Positions 51,746 to 60,661 of a stretch of 64,000 nt of DNA are shown here, piece after piece; position 1 is the first letter of the stretch, and every line of letters starts with the position of its first letter. A model generated the notes under the pieces. That model was not told the origin of the DNA. It did no database searches and was given only the letters and a program-made list of their open reading frames with translations. The DNA is taken from contig NZ_FZOH01000003.1 in the NCBI RefSeq assembly GCF_900188205.1, forward strand, positions 146,539 to 210,538. Direction: 5' to 3'. Source of the DNA: Geodermatophilus saharensis. GTDB taxonomy: Bacteria > Actinomycetota > Actinomycetes > Mycobacteriales > Geodermatophilaceae. Both the position numbers and the translations under genes were made by a program.

Positions 51746-51805
51746 GTGACCGGAGAGCGGCACCCGGGGGCCGGAGCGGCCGGAGCGGCCGGAGCGGCCG
51801 GGTGA
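51746..51805 (+). CDS. Putative 19-residue leader ORF of the P-ATPase gene
   Basis: A short frame starts at GTG 51746, six bases after AGGAGG (51734-51739), and reads MTGERHPG followed by repeated Gly-Ala-Ala. It ends at TGA 51803-51805, overlapping the P-ATPase start GTG 51802 (GTGA). Three 9-bp GGCCGGAGC-type repeats lie inside. The strong ribosome site belongs to this frame, not to the ATPase, so translation of the ATPase is likely coupled to it. Confidence 0.45.
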   Translation: MTGERHPGAGAAGAAGAAG

Positions 51806-54800
51806 GCGTGCTGCGCCGGGCCGTTCCCGCCCGGCGCGCCCTGTCGGCCACCGCCCGCGCCGCGGTCGCCGGCGTGCAGGTGGCGGCCACGCCCGCCCTG
51901 GTCACCGCCGGGCTGCTGGCCGGCTCCTCGCGGGCCGCGGTCCGGACGGCGTCGGGGCTGACCTCCCGCGTGGCCGGGCGGCCGGTCGACCTCGCGCAGG
52001 CGGCCGTGTCCGGCGCCCGCGCGGTCGGCACGCTGGTGACCGGCGCCGACCCGCTGCCCACCGGGCGGGTGCGCGACCTCGCCGGGGCCGTCACGGGCGT
52101 GTTCGAGCCGGCGCACCGCCGCCGGACGCCACGGGTGTGGGCCGACCGGGGGCTGGTGCAGGTCGAGGTCCCCGCGCCGTCCCCGGACGACCCGCCCGAG
52201 GCCCGGCACGCGCTGCGCCGGCAGCTCGAGCGCCTGGAGGGCGTGCAGTGGGCGACGGTCAACGACGTCCTGGGCCGGGTGCTGGTCGGCGTCGACCAGC
52301 GGCGGGTCGACGTGGAGGACGTCGTCGAGAGCGTCCGGTCGGTGCAGGCCGCCGGGCGCCGGCACGACGTGCTGCCCGAGCCGGCCGACCACCCCGCCGA
52401 CCTCGAGCCGCTGCTGGCCGCGGCGGCCGCGGCGGCGGTCGACGCGCTGGGCGTCGCCGCCGCGCTCACGGGCCGGGCGCTGCCGATCCCCGCCCTCAGC
52501 CGGCACGCCACGCTGGCGGTCACGCTGCTCGACACGCAGGACTGGTTCACCGAGCTGCTCGTGCGGCGGGTCGGCCGGTTCGGCGCCCGGCTGGTCCTCG
52601 AGGGGCTCTCGGCGGTGCTGCACTCGGCCACCCAGAGCCCGACGGTCCCCGCGATCAACGCGGCCGCCTCCGCCCAGCAGGTGCTGGAGGTGCGCGCCCG
52701 GCGCCAGGTGTGGCGGCGGCGCGAGGAGGAGCTGTGCCGCCCCGAGCCGGACGCCGCCGACCCCGACCCCGCCGACCCCGGGCGGCGCCCGGTCCCGCTG
52801 GCGCCGGGGGCCGTCGGCCGTTACCAGTCGCGGCTGGGACCGACGACGACCGCGCTCGCGCTGACCGTCCTGGCCCTCACCGGCCGGCCCGGCCGCTCCG
52901 CCGACCTGGTCAAGGCGCTCTCGCCGAAGGCCGCCCTGCAGGGCCACGAGTCCTTCGCCGCGACGCTCGACCTCCTCATGTGCCGGTCCGGCGTGCTGCC
53001 CCTCGACGGCACGGCCTACCGCCGCCTCCACCGCGTCGACTGCGTCGTCGTCGACGGCGGCACGCTGTGCACCGGCCCGCCGGTCGTCCTGGAGGCGACC
53101 GCCGAGGCGGACGGGTGGGACGACGCCGCCGTCTGGACCGCTGCGTCCCGGCTGCTCGCCGACGACGGGGACGGGGACGGGGACGGCGGGCGTGGGACCC
53201 GGCTCGGCGACCCCCGGGAGGCCCCGGACGCGCCGGGCGCGTCGCTGCGCACGCTGTACGACCGGCGCCGCCGGGTCGGCACGGTCCTGGTCGCCCCCGA
53301 GCTCGACCCGCACGCCGAGGCGCTGCTGACCACCGCGGCCGCGACCGGGTCCCGCCTGGTGCTCACCCCCCACGCCGGCGCGCGGGAGGTCGCCGGGCTC
53401 GCCGACGAGGTGGCGCCGCAGGACGAGTCACTGCACTCCGTGGTGCGCCGCCTGCAGGCCGACGGCCGCGGCGTGCTGCTCGTCGCCGCCGCCGGCACCG
53501 CCGCGCTGCTCGCCGCCGACGTCGCGCTGGCCCCCGTCCGGCCGGACCGCTCGCCCGCCTGGGGCGCGGACCTGGTGACCGGGTCCGGCCTGGCCGACGC
53601 CTGCCGGCTGGTCCGGGCCGTGACCGACGCGCGGGCGGTCGCCCGCCGCTCGGTGCAGAGCGCGCTGACCGGCAACGTCCTGGGTGGCCTGCTGGCCGCC
53701 GTCGGGTCGGCCCGCGCCGGGCAGCGGCGGGCGACGACGCCGGGCAAGACGGCGACGGTGTGGACGATGGCCGACGGCACGGTGACGGCGGTCCGGGCCG
53801 CGCGCCGCCCGCCCCCCTCGCCGTCGGTGCACACCCCGTGGCACGCCCTCGACCCCGACGACGTCCTGCGCCGGCTCGCGGAGCTGCCCCGGGCCGACGA
53901 CGCGCCGCCCGGGCCGCTGGCGCGGGCGTGGCGCCGGGGGACCGGCGTGGCGGCCGTCCGGGTGCCGGTCCGGTTCGGGCGCACGGTCGCCGCCGAGCTC
54001 GCCGACCCGCTGACCCCCGTCCTCGGCGCCGGCGCCGGCGCCACCGCCGTCCTCGGCGAAACCGCGGACGCGTTCCTGGTCGGCGGGGTCACCGTCGGCA
54101 ACGCCCTGCTCGGGGCCGTCCAGCGGATGCGCGCGGAGACGGCCCTGGAGTCGCTGCTGCTCGAGCAGGACGCCTGCGTGCGCCGGGAGACCGACGGCGG
54201 GCCGGAGGAGGTCCCGGCGGGTGCGCTGCGGGTCGGGGACGTGGTCCACGTGGCCTCCGGCGACGTCGTGACCGCCGACGCCCGCCTGCTCGACAGCGAG
54301 GACCTCGAGGTCGACGAGTCCAGCCTGACCGGCGAGTCGCTGGCGGTGGCCAAGTCCGTCGCCGCGACTCCGGGCGCGGAGGTCCCCGACCGGCGCTGCA
54401 TGCTCTTCGACGGGACGACGGTGGTCGCCGGCAGCGGGCGCGCCGTCGTCGTCGCCGTCGGGTCGGCCACCCAGGCCGGGCGGGCCGCGCGGGCGGCCGG
54501 GGGCTCCGCCCCGGCGGCGGGCGTCCAGGCCCGCCTCGCCGAGCTCACCCGGTCGGTGCTGCCGCTCACGCTGGCCGGCGGTGCCGCGGTGACCGCACTC
54601 GGCGTGCTGTGGCGGCGGCCGCTGCGCGAGGCGGTCAGCGCGGGGGTCGCCGTCGCGGTCGCCGCCGTCCCCGAGGGCCTCCCGCTGGTGGCCACGGTGG
54701 CGCAGCAGGCCGCGGCCCGGCGGCTGTCGCGGCGCGGGGCCGTGGTGCGCAGTGCCCGCGTCCTCGAGGCGCTCGGGCGGGTGGACACCGTCTGCTTCGA

Positions 54801-56403
54801 CAAGACCGGGACCCTCACGGAGAACCGGCTGCAGGTGGTGCGGCTGCTGCCGCTGCCCGGCGGCGGGGACGGTGGCGGGGACGGTGGCGGGGACGGTGGC
54901 GGGGACGGTGAGGACGGCCTGCTCCGCCTCGCCGCGGCCGGGGTGGGCACCGGCGACACCGAGGCGCACGAGACCGACCGCGCCGTCGTGGCCGCCGCCG
55001 ACCGTCGCGGCGTGGCGTGCGACGGGGAGCCGGAGGCCTCGGTGCCCTTCGCGACCGGGCGCGGCTTCTCCGCGGCGCTGCGCTCGGGCCGGCTGGTGGT
55101 CAAGGGCGCGCCGGAGGTCGTGCTCCGGCTGTGCACCGACGCGGGCGACGCGGCCGCCCGGGTGCAGGAGCTGGCCTGCGAGGGGCTGCGGGTGCTCGCC
55201 GTCGCCGACCGGGAGCTGGCGGGGCGGCCGGAGGACCTCGAGGGGGCGGCGACCGGGCTGACCCTGCGCGGGCTGGTGGGCCTGGCGGACACGGTGCGCG
55301 ACTCGTCGGCGGCAGCGGTCGAGCAGCTGGGTGCCGCGGGCATCCGGGTGCTGGTGGCCACCGGCGACCACCCCGAGACCGCGGCGGCGATCGCGGCGCA
55401 GGCCGGCGTGCCCGACGCCGACCGGGTGGTCACCGGCGCGCAGCTGGCGCGGGCGTCGGAGCGGGAGCGGGCGCGCCTGGTCGGCGGGTCGGCGGTGTTC
55501 GCCCGGCTCACCCCCGAGCACAAGGTGCTGCTGGTGGGCGCGCTGCGCCGCGCCGGGGCCACCCTGGCGATGACCGGCGACGGGGTCAACGACGCCGCCG
55601 CGATCCGCCTGGCCGACGTCGGGGTGGGCGTGGCCGGCGCCGAGTCGCCCGCCGCCCGCAGCGCCGCCGACCTGGTGATCACCGACCTCGACCTGACCCG
55701 GCTGGTCGACGCGGTCGCCGAGGGGCGGGCGCTGTGGTCGCGCGTGCGCGACGCCGTCGCCGTCCTCGTCGGGGGCAACGCCGGCGAGGTCACCTTCACC
55801 GTGCTCGGCACCGCGCTGGGCGGGCGCGCGCCGATCGGCACCCGCCAGCTGCTGCTGGTCAACCTGCTCACCGACATGTTCCCGGCGCTGGCCGTCGCCG
55901 TCGCCCGGCCGCGGGCGGCCGCCGCCGGCGAGGACGACGGGCCGCTGGCCGGCCACCCGCTGGCGCCGGTGCTGCGCGCCGGGCCGCACCGCGGCTTCAC
56001 CCAGGCGGTGCGGCGCCAGGTCGCCGTCCGCGGCGCGGCCACCGCCGCGGGCGCGACGGGCGCGTGGGCCACCGCGTGGCTGTCGATGTCGAGGCGGCGT
56101 GCCAGCACGGCGGGGCTGGCCGCGCTCATCGCCACCCAGCTGGGCCAGACCGCCTGGGCCGGCCGCCGCAGTCCGCTGGTCCTCGCCACCGCGGCCGCCT
56201 CGCTGGCCGTGCTGGCCCTGGTGGTGCAGACGCCGGGGATCAGCCGCTTCTTCGGCTGCACGCCGCTGGACCCGCTGTCGTGGCTCGTCGTCCTCGCCTG
56301 GGCCGCCGCCGGCACCGCCGCCGCGGAGGTCGTCCCGGTCCTGCTGCGGCGCCTGCGGGCGGGCGGGAGCCGACCGGCTGCGCCGCCCGCACCCGCCGCC
56401 TGA
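51802..56403 (+). CDS. ctpI: CtpI-type P-ATPase, cation transporter
   Basis: A 1533-residue P-type ATPase. The N-terminal 700 residues have the heavy-metal-like folds and helices found in the large CtpI proteins of mycobacteria. The catalytic core has the TGES motif (SSLTGESLAV), the M4 PEGLP, the phosphorylated Asp1000 in DKTGTLTENR, and MTGDGVNDAAAI in the hinge. Start at GTG 51802 is preferred because a leader ORF with a strong ribosome site overlaps it; GTG 51739 in frame is an alternative. A Gly-Asp loop formed by four 12-bp repeats (54862-54909) follows the phosphorylation site. The transported ion is uncertain. Confidence 0.92.
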   Translation: MSVLRRAVPARRALSATARAAVAGVQVAATPALVTAGLLAGSSRAAVRTASGLTSRVAGRPVDLAQAAVSGARAVGTLVTGADPLPTGRVRDLAGAVTGVFEPAHRRRTPRVWADRGLVQVEVPAPSPDDPPEARHALRRQLERLEGVQWATVNDVLGRVLVGVDQRRVDVEDVVESVRSVQAAGRRHDVLPEPADHPADLEPLLAAAAAAAVDALGVAAALTGRALPIPALSRHATLAVTLLDTQDWFTELLVRRVGRFGARLVLEGLSAVLHSATQSPTVPAINAAASAQQVLEVRARRQVWRRREEELCRPEPDAADPDPADPGRRPVPLAPGAVGRYQSRLGPTTTALALTVLALTGRPGRSADLVKALSPKAALQGHESFAATLDLLMCRSGVLPLDGTAYRRLHRVDCVVVDGGTLCTGPPVVLEATAEADGWDDAAVWTAASRLLADDGDGDGDGGRGTRLGDPREAPDAPGASLRTLYDRRRRVGTVLVAPELDPHAEALLTTAAATGSRLVLTPHAGAREVAGLADEVAPQDESLHSVVRRLQADGRGVLLVAAAGTAALLAADVALAPVRPDRSPAWGADLVTGSGLADACRLVRAVTDARAVARRSVQSALTGNVLGGLLAAVGSARAGQRRATTPGKTATVWTMADGTVTAVRAARRPPPSPSVHTPWHALDPDDVLRRLAELPRADDAPPGPLARAWRRGTGVAAVRVPVRFGRTVAAELADPLTPVLGAGAGATAVLGETADAFLVGGVTVGNALLGAVQRMRAETALESLLLEQDACVRRETDGGPEEVPAGALRVGDVVHVASGDVVTADARLLDSEDLEVDESSLTGESLAVAKSVAATPGAEVPDRRCMLFDGTTVVAGSGRAVVVAVGSATQAGRAARAAGGSAPAAGVQARLAELTRSVLPLTLAGGAAVTALGVLWRRPLREAVSAGVAVAVAAVPEGLPLVATVAQQAAARRLSRRGAVVRSARVLEALGRVDTVCFDKTGTLTENRLQVVRLLPLPGGGDGGGDGGGDGGGDGEDGLLRLAAAGVGTGDTEAHETDRAVVAAADRRGVACDGEPEASVPFATGRGFSAALRSGRLVVKGAPEVVLRLCTDAGDAAARVQELACEGLRVLAVADRELAGRPEDLEGAATGLTLRGLVGLADTVRDSSAAAVEQLGAAGIRVLVATGDHPETAAAIAAQAGVPDADRVVTGAQLARASERERARLVGGSAVFARLTPEHKVLLVGALRRAGATLAMTGDGVNDAAAIRLADVGVGVAGAESPAARSAADLVITDLDLTRLVDAVAEGRALWSRVRDAVAVLVGGNAGEVTFTVLGTALGGRAPIGTRQLLLVNLLTDMFPALAVAVARPRAAAAGEDDGPLAGHPLAPVLRAGPHRGFTQAVRRQVAVRGAATAAGATGAWATAWLSMSRRRASTAGLAALIATQLGQTAWAGRRSPLVLATAAASLAVLALVVQTPGISRFFGCTPLDPLSWLVVLAWAAAGTAAAEVVPVLLRRLRAGGSRPAAPPAPAA
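54862..54909 (+). repeat. Four 12-bp coding repeats in the P-ATPase
   Basis: The unit GGCGGGGACGGT is repeated four times and encodes Gly-Gly-Asp-Gly four times in a loop a few residues after the phosphorylation site. Copy number may vary without shifting the frame. Confidence 0.8.
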
Positions 56404-56609
56404 TCGCCGGTCCCCCGGTCGACCTCCGCGTGGAGCCGCGGCACCGGTGTCCGAGGACGGCCCCCTTCCGGAGGGGTTGAGGACCGTGACCAGCGGGAAC
56501 CGGAGGGAGGTGCCCCGGCGGACGGGCCCGGGCGCACCGCAGGCGCCCCGCCGGGGCAGGCATCCGGAGGACGGGCCTCGCGGGCACAGCACGGGACGGA
56601 GCCAGGGAC

Positions 56610-58502
56610 GTGACCTCGCTGGGGACCGGCCGGCAGACGCTGGGGGACCGCTACGAGCTGCAGGAGCTCATCGCCACCGGCGGCATGGGCCAGGTGTGGC
56701 GCGGTCGCGACCAGCTGCTGCTGCGGCCGGTCGCGGTCAAGGTGCTGCGCAGCGAGTACGCCGACGACCCCGTCTTCCTCGAGCGGTTCCGGTGCGAGGC
56801 GCGGCACGCGGCGGCGCTGAGCCACCCCAACATCGCCGCGGTCCTCGACTACGGCGAGTCCGACGACGCCGGCACCGGTGAGCACCTGGCCTACCTGGTC
56901 ATGGAGCTCGTCGACGGCGCGCCGCTGTCCGAGCTGCTGGCCGTCGACGGGCCGCTGGAGCCCGACGCCGCGCTGTCGGTGCTCCGGCAGACCGCGGCGG
57001 CGCTGTCCGAGGCGCACCGCGCGGGCCTGGTGCACCGCGACGTCAAGCCGGCCAACATCCTGGTCCGGCCCGACGGGCGGGTGAAGCTCACCGACTTCGG
57101 CATCGCGTGGTCGGCGCAGAGCGTGCCGCTGACCGGCACCGGCCAGGTGGTCGGCACCGCCCGCTACATGTCCCCCGAGCAGGCCGCGGGCGAGCGGGTC
57201 AGCCCCGCCAGCGACGTCTACGCGCTGGGCCTGGTCGGCTACGAGTCCCTGACCGGGCACGCGGCGTTCGACGGCACCAACCCGGTGACGGTCGCGCTCA
57301 AGCAGGTCCGCGAGGACCCCCAGCCCCTGCCCGACGACGTGCCGCCGCGCGTCCGCTCGCTCATCGGCGCCGCGCTGGCCAAGGACCCGGCCGCGCGGCT
57401 GCCCGACGCCGGTGCGTTCCTGGCCGCCGTCGAGCAGACGATCGAGCAGGCCGCCCGGCCGGCGCCGCCCGCCCCGCCGCCGGCCCGCGCCGTCGCGACC
57501 GACCCCGCGGAGACGGCGGAGGTGCCGGCCGCCCCCGCGTCCGGTGACGCGGCGGCCCGCCGGCGCGCGCGCCTGCTCGTCCTGACCCCGGTGCTCGCGC
57601 TGCTGCTGGTGGGCCTGCTGGCGGTCGTGCTGTGGCGGGGCGGCTCGGACGGCGGGCGGCCTCCTGCGCAGGCCGCGGAGACCAGCGCCGGTGCCGGGGG
57701 CAGCGCGGCGGCGGCCACCGCGGTCGTCCTGACGGCGAGCGACCACGTCGGCCGCCCCGCCGACGAGGTCGCCGCGGACCTCACCGCGCTCGGGCTCACC
57801 GTCGAGCAGCGGACCGAGGAGACGACGGCCGTCGAGCCCGGCACGGTCGCCGACCTCGACCCCGTGGGCGTCCCGCTGCAGCGCGGCGACGTCGTCACGC
57901 TCGTCGTCGCCGCCGCACCCTCGGCACCGGCCCCGGCGCCCGGCGGCGGGGCGCCGGCCGGGAGCGCGGGTGGAACGGCGTCCGAGGGCGCGCTGTCCGG
58001 GCCGCCCGCCGCACCGTCGGCGACCGCGCCTCCGGAGACCGTGCCCTCGGGCACCGCGCCTCCGGAGACCGCGCCCTCGGACACCGCGCCGACCGACGGC
58101 GCGCCGACCGACACCGCGCCGACCGGCAGCGCCCCGACGGCCACCCCGCCGACCGGCAGCGCGCCCACGGACACCGCGCCGACCGACGCCGCGCCCACGG
58201 GCACCGCGCCGACCGACGCCGCGCCGACCGACACCGCGCCGGCCGACACCGCGCCGACCGACACCGCGCCGACCGGCACCCCGCCCACGGGGACCCCGCC
58301 CTCGGAGCCGACCGACCCGACGCCCACGGACACGGCGCCCACGGAGCCGTCGGACCCCGCGCCCACGGAGCCCGGGGCGTCGGACCCGGACACGTCCGAG
58401 CCGCCGTCGTCCCCGTCGTCGTCCGTGGGGCCGTCGGGGTCGGCGACGCCGTCGGCACCGGCCGGGACCCCGCCGGCCCCCGACACCGGCGCGGCCGGCT
58501 GA
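56610..58502 (+). CDS. PASTA-domain serine/threonine protein kinase
   Basis: A 630-residue transmembrane kinase starts at GTG 56610. The kinase domain (about 10-275) has ATP-binding GGMGQVWRG, Lys44 in VAVKVL, HRDVKPAN (Asp144, Asn149), DFG (Asp162), and a GTARYMSPE activation segment. A transmembrane helix follows at 322-343, then one PASTA domain (372-436). The tail (445-630) is a long repeat of Ala-Pro-Thr-Asp-Thr type pentapeptides and Pro/Ser. Only one PASTA is seen, fewer than in PknB. It likely senses cell-wall fragments. Confidence 0.93.
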   Translation: MTSLGTGRQTLGDRYELQELIATGGMGQVWRGRDQLLLRPVAVKVLRSEYADDPVFLERFRCEARHAAALSHPNIAAVLDYGESDDAGTGEHLAYLVMELVDGAPLSELLAVDGPLEPDAALSVLRQTAAALSEAHRAGLVHRDVKPANILVRPDGRVKLTDFGIAWSAQSVPLTGTGQVVGTARYMSPEQAAGERVSPASDVYALGLVGYESLTGHAAFDGTNPVTVALKQVREDPQPLPDDVPPRVRSLIGAALAKDPAARLPDAGAFLAAVEQTIEQAARPAPPAPPPARAVATDPAETAEVPAAPASGDAAARRRARLLVLTPVLALLLVGLLAVVLWRGGSDGGRPPAQAAETSAGAGGSAAAATAVVLTASDHVGRPADEVAADLTALGLTVEQRTEETTAVEPGTVADLDPVGVPLQRGDVVTLVVAAAPSAPAPAPGGGAPAGSAGGTASEGALSGPPAAPSATAPPETVPSGTAPPETAPSDTAPTDGAPTDTAPTGSAPTATPPTGSAPTDTAPTDAAPTGTAPTDAAPTDTAPADTAPTDTAPTGTPPTGTPPSEPTDPTPTDTAPTEPSDPAPTEPGASDPDTSEPPSSPSSSVGPSGSATPSAPAGTPPAPDTGAAG

Positions 58503-58527
58503 GCGACGGCGGTTAGGGTCCTCCGCC

Positions 58528-59139
58528 ATGCCGACCAGCTCACCCGGGGACGCGACGGCCGGGACGATCGAGACGCTGGGCCTGCCCACCCGGGCGGTCA
58601 CCGCGCTCACCCGCGCCGGCATCACCGACGTCGCCGCGCTCGCCGCCCTCACCCGCCGCGAGCTCGCCGCCGTGCCCGGCCTCGGTGCGGGACTGGTCAC
58701 CGCGATCCGCCGGGTCGTGCCCGAGCCGCCCGCCACCCTGCCCCGCGCCGCGACGCCGGGGCGCGACGACCGGCTCGCGCCGCCGGCCGACGACGACGGC
58801 GGCCCGGACTCCCCGGCCATCCCCTCCTTCGCCTCGCTGCGCGACCCCCGCCGCCGCACCGCGCTGGACCTGCTGGTGCCCGCGACCGGGACCCCCGACG
58901 CCGAGGCGTGGACCGAGCCCGTCCCCGAGCCGCCGACCGGGCCGCCGCCGTCACCCCCCGGGGACACCGGCCGCGGGCCCGCCGGCCCCGTCGCGCCCGC
59001 ACCCCGCCCGGCCGAGTACGCCGACCTGCTGCGGCTGGGCGCGCGGCTGGCCCGCGCCGCGGTGACCGTGCCCGGCCGGGTCGCGCTGTGGTCGGTCCGC
59101 ACCCAGGTCGACTGGCTGCGCCGGCTGCTCGGCAGCTGA
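58528..59139 (+). CDS. Helix-hairpin-helix domain protein
   Basis: A 203-residue protein starts at ATG 58528. Residues about 18-66 form a helix-hairpin-helix/RNA-polymerase-alpha-CTD-like domain (LGLPTRAVTALTRAGITDVA then LRRELAAVPGLGAGLVTAIR). The middle is Pro/Gly-rich and disordered, and the last 30 residues are an amphipathic helix (WSVRTQVDWLRRLLGS). The DNA-binding domain and unknown tail suggest a structural or regulatory role. It lies close behind the Ser/Thr kinase. Confidence 0.75.
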   Translation: MPTSSPGDATAGTIETLGLPTRAVTALTRAGITDVAALAALTRRELAAVPGLGAGLVTAIRRVVPEPPATLPRAATPGRDDRLAPPADDDGGPDSPAIPSFASLRDPRRRTALDLLVPATGTPDAEAWTEPVPEPPTGPPPSPPGDTGRGPAGPVAPAPRPAEYADLLRLGARLARAAVTVPGRVALWSVRTQVDWLRRLLGS

Positions 59140-59213
59140 GCCGCCGGCCCGGCCTCCGCCCGGCGACACGCCGGGAGGGAACGCGACGCTCGTCACGCTC
59201 CCCCCTGCCGAGA

Positions 59214-59260
59214 TTGTCACGGACCGGTAACGGCCATTACCGTGGCCGCCGTCCGACCGG
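59214..59260 (+). promoter_or_regulatory. Promoter and palindrome ahead of the riboswitch
   Basis: TTGTCA (59214-59219) with 17-bp spacing to TTACCG is a -35/-10 candidate. The palindrome CGGTAA-cggcca-TTACCG (59225-59242) overlaps it, and the GTCACGG-x-GGTAACG direct-repeat flavour resembles sites bound by the MtrA response regulator, which is hedged. Confidence 0.4.
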
Positions 59261-59261
59261 T

Positions 59262-59440
59262 CGTCGCGTCCCCGTCCGGGGAGTCCGGACGGATGCCGCC
59301 GAGTCGCCCTCCGGGCGAGCCGGGGACCCACCGCACCACTGGGGTGAATCCCGCACGCCGGACGCCGTCCGGCCGCGGGTAGGGCTGCTTCCCGCCCGAA
59401 CCCGTCAGCTGACCCGGTAGGCGGCCATCGGGAGAAACGG
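59262..59440 (+). ncRNA. ydaO-type (c-di-AMP) riboswitch
   Basis: The leader contains the conserved blocks of the actinobacterial c-di-AMP riboswitch: GCCGGGGACCCA (about 59319), GGGGTGAATCCCGC (59341), GGGTAGGG, GCCCGAACCCGTCAGCTGA around 59395-59412 and CCGGTAGGCGG at 59414. These occur in order with the expected spacing. The switch lies in the 548-bp gap before an exported coiled-coil protein gene. In actinobacteria these switches commonly control cell-wall hydrolases such as NlpC/P60 and Rpf proteins; high c-di-AMP would lower expression. Confidence 0.85.
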
Positions 59441-59451
59441 AGAGCCGCCGG

Positions 59452-59523
59452 ATGGCGCGCTTCTGCAGCACGACCGCACCACCCCGCCGGCTCCGCCGCA
59501 CCCGGGTGCGCTCCCGCATCTGA
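59452..59523 (+). CDS. 23-residue ORF in the riboswitch leader
   Basis: A small frame starts at ATG 59452 after GGAGAG and reads MARFCSTTAPPRRLRRTRVRSRI before TGA. It is basic and lies between riboswitch and gene. It may be a leader peptide or chance. Confidence 0.25.
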   Translation: MARFCSTTAPPRRLRRTRVRSRI

Positions 59524-59686
59524 CCGCGCCCGGCCGTCCCCGACGCCGCACCGCGCCCCGCCCCTGCCCGGGCGGTGCCCGCCGGTGCGCCCGCGTGCCG
59601 CGCGACGGCCGTGCCGCCTCCTGCCCGCACCCCTCCACGGCGCCGCCCCGGCCGCGCCGTGCCCTCCCCCTGGAGCACACCCCCGC

Positions 59687-60661
59687 ATGGACGCCCGCAC
59701 CACCGGCACGGACGCCGCCACCACCGAGATCCGCGTTCCTGCCGACGCACCCGCGCGCCGCCGCCCGCCCGTCCGCCGTCCCGCCCTGCTCCTGGGCGTG
59801 GCCGCCGCCGGCGCGCTGCTGGCCAACGTGCTCGTCGCCCCCGACCCGGCCGCCGAGGCGCAGGCCGGGACGTCGGAGACGGTGACCGTCGCCCAGGCGC
59901 TCGGCCTGCCCGCGCGGACCGGCCCGGCCGCCGAGGCGCCCCCGGTGCAGCCGGAGGACCTGCAGCCGCTGGCGGCCCTTGCGGCCAGCCGCGGCACCCG
60001 CGAGGCCGCCGAGGCCGCCGCCGCGCAGGCGCAGGCCGGCGCCGACCAGGCCGCACGCGACGCCCAGGCCGCCGCCGAGGCGCAGGCCGCCGCGGAGGCC
60101 CAGGCGGCGGCGGAGGCGCAGGCCGCCGCGGAGGCGCAGGCCGCCGCCGAGGCCGCGCAGGCGCAGGCCGCCGCGGAGGCCGAGCAGGCCGAGCAGGCCG
60201 CCGCGGCCGAGCAGGAGTCCGGCGGGACCGCCCCGGCCGCGTCGTCGTCCTCGTCGGCGTCGTCCTCGTCGTCGGCCACCGGCACCACGGCGTCGCGGGT
60301 CGCCCGCATCACCAACACCTCCGGCCCCGTGCGCGCGGTGGTGCAGGCCGCCGCCGACGCCGTGGTCAGCAACGTCCCCGGCGCCGCGTCGATCACCCTC
60401 GGCGGCACCCGCGCCAGCGCCACCGACCCCGGTGGGCACCCCTCGGGCCTGGCCCTGGACTACATGGTCATGAGCGACACGGCCCTCGGCGACGCGATCG
60501 TGCAGTACCACATCGCCCACTGGGACGAGCTCGGCGTCGACTACCTGATCTACGAGCAGAAGATGCTCTCCTCGCCCGGCGGCTCGTGGTCGCAGATGGA
60601 GGACCGGGGCAGCGCCACGGCCAACCACTACGACCACGTGCACGTCAACTACACCGGCTGA
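59687..60661 (+). CDS. Exported coiled-coil protein with ARB_07466-like C-terminal domain
   Basis: A 324-residue protein starts at ATG 59687, with a GGAG 11 bases upstream. An N-terminal transmembrane or signal segment (about 30-50, ALLLGVAAAGALLANVLV) is followed by a Glu-Ala-Gln-Ala coiled coil (about 105-180, near-perfect AEAQAA repeats), a Ser-rich linker and a C-terminal domain (about 205-324) with GGHPSGLALDYMV, WDELGVDYLIYEQK and NHYDHVHVNY. That domain is the ARB_07466-like type found with cell-wall proteins. Control by a c-di-AMP riboswitch supports an envelope role. Confidence 0.88.
   Translation: MDARTTGTDAATTEIRVPADAPARRRPPVRRPALLLGVAAAGALLANVLVAPDPAAEAQAGTSETVTVAQALGLPARTGPAAEAPPVQPEDLQPLAALAASRGTREAAEAAAAQAQAGADQAARDAQAAAEAQAAAEAQAAAEAQAAAEAQAAAEAAQAQAAAEAEQAEQAAAAEQESGGTAPAASSSSSASSSSSATGTTASRVARITNTSGPVRAVVQAAADAVVSNVPGAASITLGGTRASATDPGGHPSGLALDYMVMSDTALGDAIVQYHIAHWDELGVDYLIYEQKMLSSPGGSWSQMEDRGSATANHYDHVHVNYTG

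Noticed and set aside
58012..58340. Repeated 15-bp units in the kinase tail as a mobile or CRISPR element
   Set aside because: They are in-frame coding repeats for a Pro/Thr-rich linker of a membrane kinase.
53016..59102. 2028-residue minus-strand frame
   Set aside because: Antisense to ctpI and the Ser/Thr kinase, of low complexity (Ser/Thr/Arg), no motifs.
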